Shown piece by piece: positions 1 through 7,219 of a stretch of DNA of 9,315 nt (the stretch's first letter is position 1; each line of letters starts with the position of its first letter). Source of the stretch: AG41 sp965653495 (GTDB lineage: Bacteria; Gemmatimonadota; Gemmatimonadetes; Gemmatimonadales; GWC2-71-9); the NCBI GenBank assembly GCA_965653495.1, contig CBFHAJ010000142.1, forward strand, positions 1 through 9,315, in the 5' to 3' direction. A program made the translations under genes and the position numbers. The notes below the pieces were generated by a model that was not told the DNA's origin, ran no database searches, and saw only the letters and a list, made by a program, of their open reading frames with translations.

Positions 1-353
1 ACGACATCCTGGCGGCGCGCAGCGCCATCGCCGAGCTGTTCATGGACCAGAAGGTGGTCGACTACATCGTCGACGTGGTCCGCGGCACGCGTGAGCCGCA
101 GAACGTCGGGTTGCCGGAGCTGAAGCCCCTGATCGCGTTCGGCGCCTCGCCGCGCGCCTCGATCTACCTCGCGCAGGCGGCGCGCGCGCATGCCTACCTG
201 CGCGGCCGCACGTTCGTGGTGCCGGAGGACGTGAAGGCGATGGCGTTCGACGTGTTGCGGCACCGCGTGCTGCTCACCTTCGAGGCCGAAGCCGAGGACA
301 TGGACTCGGATCGCGTCATCGCGAAGATCCTCGAGGCGGTAGGCGTGCCTTGA
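1..353 (+). CDS. moxR: MoxR-family AAA+ ATPase, C-terminal part (5' end outside window)
   Basis: This is the last 116 codons of a MoxR AAA+ ATPase, read from the first complete codon at position 3 and ending with TGA at 351-353. What is visible is the C-terminal helical lid: the motif GASPRAS (sensor-2 region, whose Arg contacts nucleotide in AAA+ proteins), then a helix of the type IYLAQAARAHAYLRGR, then VPEDVKAMAFDVLRHR and a closing EAEAED segment. This is the standard tail of the family. The Walker A and B motifs lie upstream of the window. MoxR ATPases are cytoplasmic and are thought to remodel or activate the vWA proteins encoded beside them, which fits the genes that follow. The stop overlaps the next start (TTGA), implying translational coupling. 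Identification is firm; the substrate is unknown. Confidence 0.93.
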   Translation, partial: DILAARSAIAELFMDQKVVDYIVDVVRGTREPQNVGLPELKPLIAFGASPRASIYLAQAARAHAYLRGRTFVVPEDVKAMAFDVLRHRVLLTFEAEAEDMDSDRVIAKILEAVGVP

Positions 354-1294
354 AGAGGTACGATGGCGCCGATCGCCGCAGCGGCGAGCACCGTCCCCTG
401 CGCCGGCGCCGGCGCGCCGTCACGCCGGAGGTGCTGCGCCAGGACAAAGGAATCGAGCTGCGCACCCGCTCGCTGGTCAACTCCCTGTTCACGGGCGAAT
501 ACCGCTCGGTATTCCGCGGACAGGGCATCGAGTTCGCCGAGGTACGCGCGTACCAGCAGGGCGACGACTTCCGCGCCATCGACTGGAATGTCTCGGCCCG
601 CATGGGGCATCCGTTCGTCAAGACGTATCACGAGGAGCGCGAGATCACCCTGCTGCTCGTCGTGGACCAGTCAGGGTCCTGCCAGTTCGGGCGGCCCTAC
701 ACCAAGGCGGGGCTGGCGGTGGAGGTGGCCGCGGTCCTGGCGCTCGCCGCGGCGCGCCACAACGATCGGGTGGGCGCGCTGATGTTCACCGACAAGGTCG
801 AATACGTCGTGCGGCCCGCCAAAGGCCGGCCCCACGCGCTGCGCATCATCCGCGATCTCGTCGCGTTTTCGCCGCGTGGGAGCGGCACCAACCTGTCGGA
901 GGCCCTGCGCTACGCCGCCAAGCTGCTGCGCCACCACGCCATCGTGGTGGTCCTGTCCGATTTCCGGGCCGAAGGATGGGAGGATGCGCTCGCCCAGCTC
1001 TCGGCCGCCAACGACGTCGTGGCCATCACCATCGACGACCCGCGCGAGCTGAACCTCCCCGACACCGGCTGGGTCGATATGGAGGACGCGGAGAGCGGCC
1101 AGCGCGTGCTGGTCGACACCAGCCACGGCGCCACGCGGACGCGGGTGCGGGTCGCGGGGGAGCGGCAGCTGCAGGAGCGCGGCCGCAAGCTGCTGCAGGC
1201 GGGGGTGGACCGCGTCGCCCTGCAAACGAGCGTACCATACGCGGTGGTGTTGCGGCGGGCGTTCGCCGAGCGCGCCAAGCGTCTCAAGAGATGA
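350..1294 (+). CDS. DUF58 family protein with vWA-like MIDAS
   Basis: This 314-residue protein belongs to the DUF58 family that almost always follows moxR. The DUF58 signature is clear at residues 59-98: GIEFAEVRAYQQGDDFRAID, then WN and a conserved YHEERE. A vWA-like fold follows, with a full MIDAS: D106-Q-S108-G-S110, T180 in GSGTNL, and D204 in VLSDF. No signal peptide or membrane segment is visible, so it is probably cytoplasmic or peripheral. The first 30 residues are rich in arginine and poorly conserved. The TTG start at 350 is chosen because it overlaps the moxR stop in a 4-bp TTGA, the next in-frame Met (M85) would delete the signature, and an AGG lies 6 bases upstream. The role is inferred: a partner of the MoxR ATPase in delivering or controlling the downstream membrane vWA proteins. 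Confidence 0.95.
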   Translation: MKRYDGADRRSGEHRPLRRRRRAVTPEVLRQDKGIELRTRSLVNSLFTGEYRSVFRGQGIEFAEVRAYQQGDDFRAIDWNVSARMGHPFVKTYHEEREITLLLVVDQSGSCQFGRPYTKAGLAVEVAAVLALAAARHNDRVGALMFTDKVEYVVRPAKGRPHALRIIRDLVAFSPRGSGTNLSEALRYAAKLLRHHAIVVVLSDFRAEGWEDALAQLSAANDVVAITIDDPRELNLPDTGWVDMEDAESGQRVLVDTSHGATRTRVRVAGERQLQERGRKLLQAGVDRVALQTSVPYAVVLRRAFAERAKRLKR

Positions 1295-2184
1295 TCCTGC
1301 GTCGCAAGACGCTACGACGCACCCACGCTCGGGGACCGACGGTCGCCATCCAGCTCGCCGTCCTTGTCGTCCTGGCGCCTTGGCGCCGTGCAACGGCCCA
1401 GGTGAGCCCCTGGGTCGCGATCCCCCTACGCGCCACGGTCGGCGACACGATCTGGCTCGCCCGCGAGATTCCCGTGCCTGCGGGTTGGCGCGTGCGTCCC
1501 GGCAAACTCGAGGCACGTGAAGACGTGGAGCCGCTGGGCGATCCGGACGTGCTGAAAAGCCGCTCCGGCTGGGTGGTGCGGTACGCCATCGCTGCCTGGA
1601 CTCCCGGGACGCACGCGTTAGAGTTGCCGGAGCTTTGGCGACTGGGTCCCGACGGGCGCGCGGACTCGAGCGCCGGGGGCACGGCCAGCTTCACCGTGGT
1701 CAGCGTGATTCCCGACTCGCTGCGTCAACCGAGCCCGCGCGGCCCGCTGGCGCCGCTGCGCCAGGGCCGCCTCCGCCCGGTAGCCCCGCTTACGGCCGTG
1801 GGCATCTCCCTGGCACTGCTCGCCGCGGCGGTCGCGTTGCGGCGTCGGCCCCCTCGGCCGGTACCGCCGCGACCTCAGGTTCCAGTGGAACGTGAAGTCC
1901 CCGACGTCCGCTGGATCGCCGCGGGCGAGCCGAAAGCGGTCGCGACGCGGGCGACGTGGCGACTGCGGAGCGCCCTGGCGCGGGCCGCCCCCAAAGCGCA
2001 TCTCGCGCTCGCGAGCCACGAATGCCTGGACGTGTTCGCGCGCGCCCGGCCACACGCCCCGCTCGCTGAGCTGCGCGAGGTGCTCGAGCAGCTCGATCGG
2101 GTCGCGTACGCCGCGGGCCAGGGATCCGATGTCGCGGCCATCGCGACCCGGGCGCGCAAGCTGGCGAAAGAGGTCGCCCCTTGA
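1291..2184 (+). CDS. Bat-operon membrane protein in the DUF4381 position (single-pass, function unknown)
   Basis: This 297-residue protein starts at ATG 1291, which overlaps the DUF58 stop as ATGA. The N-terminus is basic, followed by a hydrophobic stretch at residues 17-30 and an AxA-like end (ATAQ, 34-37), consistent with a signal peptide. Residues 38-160 look like a periplasmic beta-rich domain (VGDTIWLAREIPVP, WTPGTHALELP) similar in style to BatD segments. A transmembrane helix spans about 166-183 and is followed by an Arg/Pro-rich stop-transfer stretch. Residues 215-297 form a cytoplasmic helical domain ending in basic helices. In proteobacterial MoxR-DUF58-vWA operons a short DUF4381 membrane protein occupies this place; this may be its functional counterpart with an added periplasmic domain, but I do not recognise the sequence itself. 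The reading frame stays open upstream to 976, inside the DUF58 gene, but that extension is only a frame shadow. Confidence 0.85.
   Translation: MILRRKTLRRTHARGPTVAIQLAVLVVLAPWRRATAQVSPWVAIPLRATVGDTIWLAREIPVPAGWRVRPGKLEAREDVEPLGDPDVLKSRSGWVVRYAIAAWTPGTHALELPELWRLGPDGRADSSAGGTASFTVVSVIPDSLRQPSPRGPLAPLRQGRLRPVAPLTAVGISLALLAAAVALRRRPPRPVPPRPQVPVEREVPDVRWIAAGEPKAVATRATWRLRSALARAAPKAHLALASHECLDVFARARPHAPLAELREVLEQLDRVAYAAGQGSDVAAIATRARKLAKEVAP
2167..2173 (+). promoter_or_regulatory. Shine-Dalgarno for batA
   Basis: The sequence AAAGAGG lies 7 bases before the TTG at 2181. It supports this unusual start codon, which overlaps the previous stop as TTGA. Confidence 0.6.
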
Positions 2185-3161
2185 CCTTCGCGCGGCCGTT
2201 CCTGCTCCTGGCGCTGGGCTTGCTGCCACTGTGGTGGTGGCTCCGGCAGAAGCGGCTCAACAAGCTGGCCGGCACGCGCATGAGCGACGTGCGGGCCGCC
2301 ACGGGCGTGACCGACCGCCTGTGGATCGCACGCCTCCCGGTGACGCTGCGCAACGTGTGTCTGGCCGCGTGGATCGTCGCCGCGGCGGGCCCGCGCGTCG
2401 GGTCCGCGCGCAGCGAGACGCACAGCGAAGGGATCTCCATCGTGCTCGCCATCGACATGTCGAGCAGCATGCTCGCGGAAGACTTCGCGCCCGCCAACCG
2501 GATCGATGTTGCGAAACAGACCGCCATCGAGTTCGTCCGCGCCCGCAGCTCGGATCGCATCGGGCTGGTGGCGTTTGCCGCCCAGGCACTCACTCAGGTG
2601 CCGATCACGACAGACTACGCCGTGCTGGAGCAGGCGCTGCGGGCTCTGCGTATCGGCATGTTGGAAGACGGCACGGCGATCGGCACCGGCATCGCGACCG
2701 CCGCCAACCGCTTGCGGCGGGCGCCCGGAAAGAGCAAGGTCATCGTGCTGCTGACCGACGGTGTGAACAACCGCGGTCGGGTGGATCCGCGGACGGCGGC
2801 CCAGGCTGCGGCCGCGCTGGGCATCAGGATCTACACCGTCGGGGTGGGGAAGCGGGGCGAGGCCCCCGTGCCGACCGGGCAGGGCCTCGAGGGCCTGCGC
2901 TACCAGATGATGCCGGTCGAGATCGACGAGCCGCTGATGACCGAGATTGCGTCGATGACGGGGGGTCGCTACTTCCGGGCGACGGACGCGCAGTCGCTCC
3001 GCAACATCTTCGCCGAGATCAACCGGCTCGAGAAGACGCCGGTCGAGCAGGTGGTGTACCGGCGGTTCGACGAGGAGTATCGCACGCCGCTGGCCCTCGG
3101 CCTGGTGGCGTTGGCCCTGGAGATCGTGCTCGCCGGCACGTTCGCCGTGCGCGTGCCCTGA
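2181..3161 (+). CDS. batA: BatA: membrane-anchored vWA protein
   Basis: This 326-residue protein has the BatA layout: an N-terminal transmembrane helix (about 7-21), a second hydrophobic segment (about 53-70), a vWA domain from about 84 to 290, and a C-terminal transmembrane helix (about 304-322). The MIDAS is complete: D92-M-S94-S-S96, T165 in EDGTAIG, and D193 in LLTDG. It can therefore bind a divalent metal and a ligand in the usual way. Length matches the family (about 320-330). In the Bat model the vWA domain interacts with BatB and BatD and may be acted on by MoxR. The TTG start at 2181 overlaps the preceding stop and has a Shine-Dalgarno sequence at the right distance. The gene ends only 6 bases before batB, in the same reading frame. 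Confidence 0.95.
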   Translation: MTFARPFLLLALGLLPLWWWLRQKRLNKLAGTRMSDVRAATGVTDRLWIARLPVTLRNVCLAAWIVAAAGPRVGSARSETHSEGISIVLAIDMSSSMLAEDFAPANRIDVAKQTAIEFVRARSSDRIGLVAFAAQALTQVPITTDYAVLEQALRALRIGMLEDGTAIGTGIATAANRLRRAPGKSKVIVLLTDGVNNRGRVDPRTAAQAAAALGIRIYTVGVGKRGEAPVPTGQGLEGLRYQMMPVEIDEPLMTEIASMTGGRYFRATDAQSLRNIFAEINRLEKTPVEQVVYRRFDEEYRTPLALGLVALALEIVLAGTFAVRVP

Positions 3162-3167
3162 ACCATC

Positions 3168-4826
3168 ATGGCCTTCGACGCCCCCGTCGTCCTCGCGCTC
3201 GCACCGTTCGTCGGCGGCGCTGTGTGGTTCGCCGCCGCGTGGGCGCGGCGCGTGCGCATCCGGCGAGCGGCGCTCTGGTCGGAGGAAACGGTGCGGCGCG
3301 CCCTCAGCGCGGGCCGGCTGGGTCCCACCGCCCTCGCGGTCGCGGCGTTCCTGGGCGTCGTGGCCCTGGCCGGGCCTCGCTGGGGCGAGGCGACCGTCGT
3401 CGCGGAGACCCGCGCCCTCTCCGTCGTCCTCGCCATGGAAATTTCCCGCTCCATGATGGCGGAGGACGCGAGCCCCAACCGGCTGGGCCGGGCGGCGCGC
3501 GAGGCCCGGCGCCTCGTCCAGGACCTGGACGGTGACCGGCTCGGCCTGATCGCGTTCGCGGGCTCGAGCTACATCCTGTCGCCGCTCTCGATCGATGGCT
3601 CCGCCCTCACCATGTACCTGGACGCCCTCGACCCCGACGTCGCCTCCGAGGGCGGCACCGGTCTCGCGGGGACGCTGCGTCAGGGGGGCGAGCTGCTCCG
3701 GGCCGGCTCGGATCTCGCCGACCGCGTGCTCGTCGTGTTCACCGACGGCGAAGCGCACGACACCTTGAGCGCGGACACCGAGCAGGCGCAGAAGCTCCAC
3801 GCCGCGGGGATCCGGTTGATCCTCGTCGCCGAGGGCGGACGCTCGCCGACCCGCATTCCGGTGCGCGACGAGCATGGAGCGCTGCTCAGCTACCAGCGGG
3901 ACGACGAGGGGACCGTGATCGCGACGTCGCGGCGCGACGACATCCTGGGCGCGGTTGCGGACGCGGCGCAGGGCACCATTGTCGCCGCCGACCTTCCCGA
4001 TCAGGCGGGCGCCGTGCGTGACCTGGTCGCTTCGTATCGGCGCGCCCGGGCGAGCGAAGCACGCACGGAAGAGGGGCCGCTCCGCTCCTGGCTGCCGTTG
4101 CTCTGCGCCGTCGTGCTGCTTGTGGCCCAGGCCGCGACACGCCGCACCGCCGCGCTGATCGGTCTCGCGCTGTGCTGTCTCGGGCCCGGGCGGGGCGGGG
4201 CGCAGCAGCCGGCGCAGCCGCGCAGCGCGGCCGAAAAGGCGTGGGACCGGAAGGATCTGGGCGGCGCGCGCGCCGCGTACCTCGCGGAGCTGGCCGCGCA
4301 CCGCAAGGACGACACCGCGTGGTACAACGCCGGCACCGCTGCGCTGGCCGACTCCGATGCGGAGACCGCGCGCGCCAGCCTCGCCCACGCGGCCGCCTCG
4401 CTCGATCCGGACGTGCGGTTCCGGGCGCTCTTCAATCTCGGGCTGCTCGCGCTGCGCCAGGCCGCCGCCGACAGCGCCGGACGCGAGGGCCGGCTGGCGG
4501 ACGCGGAGCGGGCCTATCGCGAAGCCCTGTTGCTCCGCCCTAACGACGCCGGAGCCAAGTGGAACCTGGAGCTCGCTGTGCGCCAGCAGCACGGCGGGGG
4601 AGGCGCCCGCAGCAACACGCCGTCCGGTGGCGGCGGGGCACCGTCGCCCGGGAGCGGGGGCGGAGCGGGTGGCTCGCCGCGCGGCGGGGGAGGCACGCAG
4701 GGCGGCCTGAGTCAGGCGCAGGCCGAGCAGTTGCTGCGGTCCATCGGCCAGGAGGAGCTGAAGACACGCCGCGACCGGACTGGCCAGACGCGCCGGGCCG
4801 TCGAGCCCGGGGTCAAGGACTGGTGA
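3168..4826 (+). CDS. batB: BatB-BatC fusion: vWA membrane protein with TPR and Gly-rich tail
   Basis: This 552-residue protein joins a BatB-like vWA protein to a BatC-like TPR protein. In order: transmembrane helix about 7-25, second hydrophobic segment about 54-69, vWA domain about 85-290, transmembrane helix about 308-323, a second hydrophobic segment about 327-340 ending in GAQQ, two or three TPR-like repeats at about 352-470, a Gly/Ser/Pro-rich linker at 476-513, and a basic helix (AEQLLRSIGQEELKTRRDR) like the BatC tail. The MIDAS is E91-I-S93-R-S95, with T164 and D193, so the usual first Asp is Glu. Proteobacterial operons often have the same vWA-TPR fusion. ATG 3168 is the only reasonable start, because the batA stop lies in the same frame just upstream; no clear Shine-Dalgarno is seen, so translation may depend on re-initiation after batA. 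Confidence 0.95.
   Translation: MAFDAPVVLALAPFVGGAVWFAAAWARRVRIRRAALWSEETVRRALSAGRLGPTALAVAAFLGVVALAGPRWGEATVVAETRALSVVLAMEISRSMMAEDASPNRLGRAAREARRLVQDLDGDRLGLIAFAGSSYILSPLSIDGSALTMYLDALDPDVASEGGTGLAGTLRQGGELLRAGSDLADRVLVVFTDGEAHDTLSADTEQAQKLHAAGIRLILVAEGGRSPTRIPVRDEHGALLSYQRDDEGTVIATSRRDDILGAVADAAQGTIVAADLPDQAGAVRDLVASYRRARASEARTEEGPLRSWLPLLCAVVLLVAQAATRRTAALIGLALCCLGPGRGGAQQPAQPRSAAEKAWDRKDLGGARAAYLAELAAHRKDDTAWYNAGTAALADSDAETARASLAHAAASLDPDVRFRALFNLGLLALRQAAADSAGREGRLADAERAYREALLLRPNDAGAKWNLELAVRQQHGGGGARSNTPSGGGGAPSPGSGGGAGGSPRGGGGTQGGLSQAQAEQLLRSIGQEELKTRRDRTGQTRRAVEPGVKDW
4815..4819 (+). promoter_or_regulatory. Shine-Dalgarno deciding the batD start
   Basis: AAGGA lies 6 bases before ATG 4826 but only 3 before the alternative GTG 4823, so ATG 4826 is preferred. 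GTG 4823 would give a 4-bp GTGA overlap and add one residue only. Confidence 0.5.
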
Positions 4827-7219
4827 TGCTCGCCCTGTGGCTGGCGGTCGCGCTGCAGAGCGGCGCGGGGGGGGGAGGACCGGCGCCCGACGTGACGGCC
4901 CGGGTGGATCGTGCGCACGTGACGGCGGGCGAGTCACTCTTGCTCACCGTTCGCGCGCGCTCGCGGTCGCCGCAGCCGGTCACGCTGACCCTGCCGGCGC
5001 TCACCGGATTCACGGTGGTCGGGTCGCGCGAGATCACCGAGGTGACGCTCGAGACGCTGGGCGGCCCGGTCCGCATTACCACGCGCGAGCTGGAGCTGCG
5101 GGCGCAGCGGCCCGGCGCACTGGTGATCGGGCCCGTGCGGGTGCAGCAGGGCGACCGGGCCGTGACCAGCGCGGCGCTCACGGTCACGGTCGACAGCGCG
5201 GCGCCGGGGCTCGCCACCGCCGTCTCGCCCATCGCGCGCCGGCTGATCGAGTCCGGCCAGCCGCCCGCCGAGGACGGCAGCGATCACGTTGTGCTCAACG
5301 TCATTCTCCCCGCCGACTCGGTGCTGGTCGGCCAGCAGCTCGACGTGGTCGCGGTCGCCTGGTTTCCGCGCGAGCTGCGTGAGCGCCTGCGGCGGCCGCC
5401 GATTCTCTCGATGCAGACCCCCGAAGGCGTGTGGTCGTACCCCGGCGCGGCCCCGAGCCAGGTCGTGGCTTCCCGACAGGTGCACGGTCGCTGGCTCGAC
5501 GGGTTCGTCGCGCACGAGGCCGTGTTTCCACTCGCGCCCGGACGCGTGGTGATCCCGCCGGCGACCGTCGAGTACGCCGTTCCAGCGGGTTTTTCTTTCT
5601 TCAGCCGCGAGGACAGCTACATCCTGCGGAGCGACAGTGTGCCGGTCACGATCCTGCCGTTGCACGGTGCTCAGGGGGCGGGAGGCGTCGACGATCCGCC
5701 GGCGGTGGCACAGGACCTGGCGCTCGACCTGGAGATGGATCCGCCGAGCGGTCGCGTGGGTGAGCCGATGGCGGTCACGGCGACGCTGGCGGGCGTGGGG
5801 AACGTGGCACTCTGGCCCGAGCCCGCGCTCCACTGGCCGAAAGGCTTCCGCGCGTACGGCGGCGAAACGAGCACGCGCATCGAGCCGCGCGATGGTCGCG
5901 TCGCGGGCACCAAGACCTTTCACTATCTCGTGATGCCTGACTCCGCCGGCTCGTTCGTCCTCCCGGCCGTGCGCTATCCATACTACCGCCTCGCGTCAGC
6001 CGGGAGCGCACTGGCGGCCGCGACGCTGCCCCCGCGCCCGCTGTCCGTGGCCGTGGGTGCGGAGCCACGCGCCGCACGCGCGCTGCCGCCCCTCGAGCGC
6101 GCGGCCAGCCCTCTCTGGACCGAGGAGACGGCGCGCGACTTCGTGCCCTGGGGATGGCTGGTGCTACTGGTGGGCCCGCCCCTCATCGCCTGGTTGTGGC
6201 GCCGGCGGCGGCCGCTCGCGCCGATTCGTGTCGCACCGCCGGCGACTCCGCCCCTGTCCCGCATCGGTCGCGCGGAGCGCGAGTTTCACGCGCTGCTCGC
6301 GAGCCACGTTCCAGATGTGGAGGCCCGCGACGGTGACGGTCTGGGGCGCGCGCTGCGCGCGGCCGGGGTGGAAAGTGCGGTCGCCGATCATGTGATGCGG
6401 TTACGAGACCGGCTGCGTTCGGCCCGGTACGGACCGCGGCGGCCGGGTGTCGGTGGGGATCTGGCGGCCGAGCTCGAGCAAGTGCTCCGCGTGCTGGGCG
6501 CCGACGCCGTGCGCAAGGGCTGTCGGGTGGTCGCCGTGCTGCTGCTCGCTATGTTGGGAGCCCTCACGCGACCCGGTGAAGTGGCGGCACAGGCGCTCAA
6601 TGCCGAAGCGCTCTACGATGCGGGCGCGCTACGCGCGGCCGCCGATTCGTTCGCCGCGCGCGCCACGGCCGAGCCCCGCGTACCGGCGCACTGGTACAAC
6701 CTCGGCGCGACGCTGTATCGCGCCGGCGCCGACGGCAAGGCCACGGCGGCGTGGGCCATCGCGGCGCGCCTGGCGCCGCGTGACCCGCTGGTGCAGCGTG
6801 CCCGCGAGCTGCTGCCGGCGCCGGACGCGCCCAGCGAGCCGCTGCTGGCGGTGGGGTGGGCGACGCCGGCCGAGTGGGCGCTCGCCGCTGCCGCGCTGTG
6901 GGTCGTGCTGTGGATCGTGGCAGCGGGAGGGGGGGGGTGGCGCCGTCGGCCCGTGCTGGTGACCGTGCTGGCGCTGCTCGCGGCCGGCGCCGCGGGCCTT
7001 GGCGTGCGTGAAGCGGCGCGGCGCGCCCGACCGATTGCGGTCGTCGTGCAGCCCGCTACGTCGGTGCGCGTGGCACCGTACGGGAGCGCCAGTGCGGCCG
7101 CTACCGTCGAGGCCGGGGCGGCGCTCCTCGTGGTGCGAACCTACGGGCGCTGGCTGGAAGTGACTCGGAGCGACGGCGTGCACGGCTGGGTGCTTGCCGC
7201 GGAGGTGACCCGGCTGTGA
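4826..7219 (+). CDS. batD: BatD-BatE fusion: BatD domain, TPR and bacterial SH3
   Basis: This 797-residue protein covers two usual Bat genes in one frame. Residues 1-14 are a short signal-like hydrophobic stretch. Residues 20-430 are BatD: repeated beta-rich periplasmic segments beginning with the typical VDRAHVTAGESLLLTV and later a second unit near LDLEMDPPSGRVGEPMAVTA. A transmembrane helix at 442-458 is followed by an Arg stretch and a cytoplasmic helical domain to about 560. Residues 562-589 then look like a complete second signal peptide (KGCRVVAVLLLAMLGALTR, ending VAAQ). Two TPR-like repeats occupy about 592-665, two transmembrane helices 684-700 and 709-727, and an SH3-like domain 739-797 (SVRVAP, GRWLEV, HGWV). 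The last part matches BatE. BatD (oxygen-tolerance family) is an envelope partner of the vWA proteins. An in-frame GTG at 6509 could start a free BatE. Upstream frame to 4559 is shadow. Confidence 0.93.
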   Translation: MLALWLAVALQSGAGGGGPAPDVTARVDRAHVTAGESLLLTVRARSRSPQPVTLTLPALTGFTVVGSREITEVTLETLGGPVRITTRELELRAQRPGALVIGPVRVQQGDRAVTSAALTVTVDSAAPGLATAVSPIARRLIESGQPPAEDGSDHVVLNVILPADSVLVGQQLDVVAVAWFPRELRERLRRPPILSMQTPEGVWSYPGAAPSQVVASRQVHGRWLDGFVAHEAVFPLAPGRVVIPPATVEYAVPAGFSFFSREDSYILRSDSVPVTILPLHGAQGAGGVDDPPAVAQDLALDLEMDPPSGRVGEPMAVTATLAGVGNVALWPEPALHWPKGFRAYGGETSTRIEPRDGRVAGTKTFHYLVMPDSAGSFVLPAVRYPYYRLASAGSALAAATLPPRPLSVAVGAEPRAARALPPLERAASPLWTEETARDFVPWGWLVLLVGPPLIAWLWRRRRPLAPIRVAPPATPPLSRIGRAEREFHALLASHVPDVEARDGDGLGRALRAAGVESAVADHVMRLRDRLRSARYGPRRPGVGGDLAAELEQVLRVLGADAVRKGCRVVAVLLLAMLGALTRPGEVAAQALNAEALYDAGALRAAADSFAARATAEPRVPAHWYNLGATLYRAGADGKATAAWAIAARLAPRDPLVQRARELLPAPDAPSEPLLAVGWATPAEWALAAAALWVVLWIVAAGGGGWRRRPVLVTVLALLAAGAAGLGVREAARRARPIAVVVQPATSVRVAPYGSASAAATVEAGAALLVVRTYGRWLEVTRSDGVHGWVLAAEVTRL
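4867..4875 (+). repeat. Nine-G homopolymer tract near the batD start
   Basis: An uninterrupted run of nine G lies 41 bases after the batD start and encodes part of an Ala-Gly-Gly-Gly-Gly stretch after the signal-like segment. Loss of one G would bring a TGA at 4893-4895; gain of one would move translation to a frame that stops at 5382. Confidence 0.9.
6929..6937 (+). repeat. Nine-G homopolymer tract in the batE part
   Basis: A second run of nine G encodes Gly702-Gly704 in the loop between the two transmembrane helices before the SH3 domain. Loss of one G leads to a stop at 6960-6962; gain of one leads to a stop at 7009-7011. Both would remove the SH3 domain. Confidence 0.9.
7201..7208 (+). 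promoter_or_regulatory. Strong Shine-Dalgarno for mutL
   Basis: GGAGGTGA, the best ribosome-binding site seen in the window, lies 7 bases before the GTG at 7216. It sits inside the last codons of batDE and fixes the mutL start. Confidence 0.8.

Noticed and set aside
1..353. Operon promoter or a start for the first gene at ATG 42
   Set aside because: The frame is open to the first base and residues before Met42 continue the MoxR sequence, so this is an internal Met of a truncated gene.
976..1290. Upstream extension of the third gene
   Set aside because: It overlaps the DUF58 gene, is Arg/Gly-rich, and the ATG at 1291 gives both a stop-start overlap and a plausible signal peptide.
4588..4710. 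GGC/GGG-rich stretch as a tandem DNA repeat
   Set aside because: The units are irregular and are explained by the Gly/Ser/Pro linker of the BatB-BatC protein.
4559..4825. Upstream extension of the batDE frame
   Set aside because: It overlaps the Gly-rich end of batBC, gives a low-complexity product and would hide the signal-like N-terminus at 4826, which has a Shine-Dalgarno sequence.
1875..4937. A 1020-codon open frame on the minus strand
   Set aside because: It lies antisense to batA, batBC and the start of batDE, its translation is low-complexity Arg/Gly/Ala/Pro without recognisable domains, and long open antisense frames are expected in GC-rich coding DNA.
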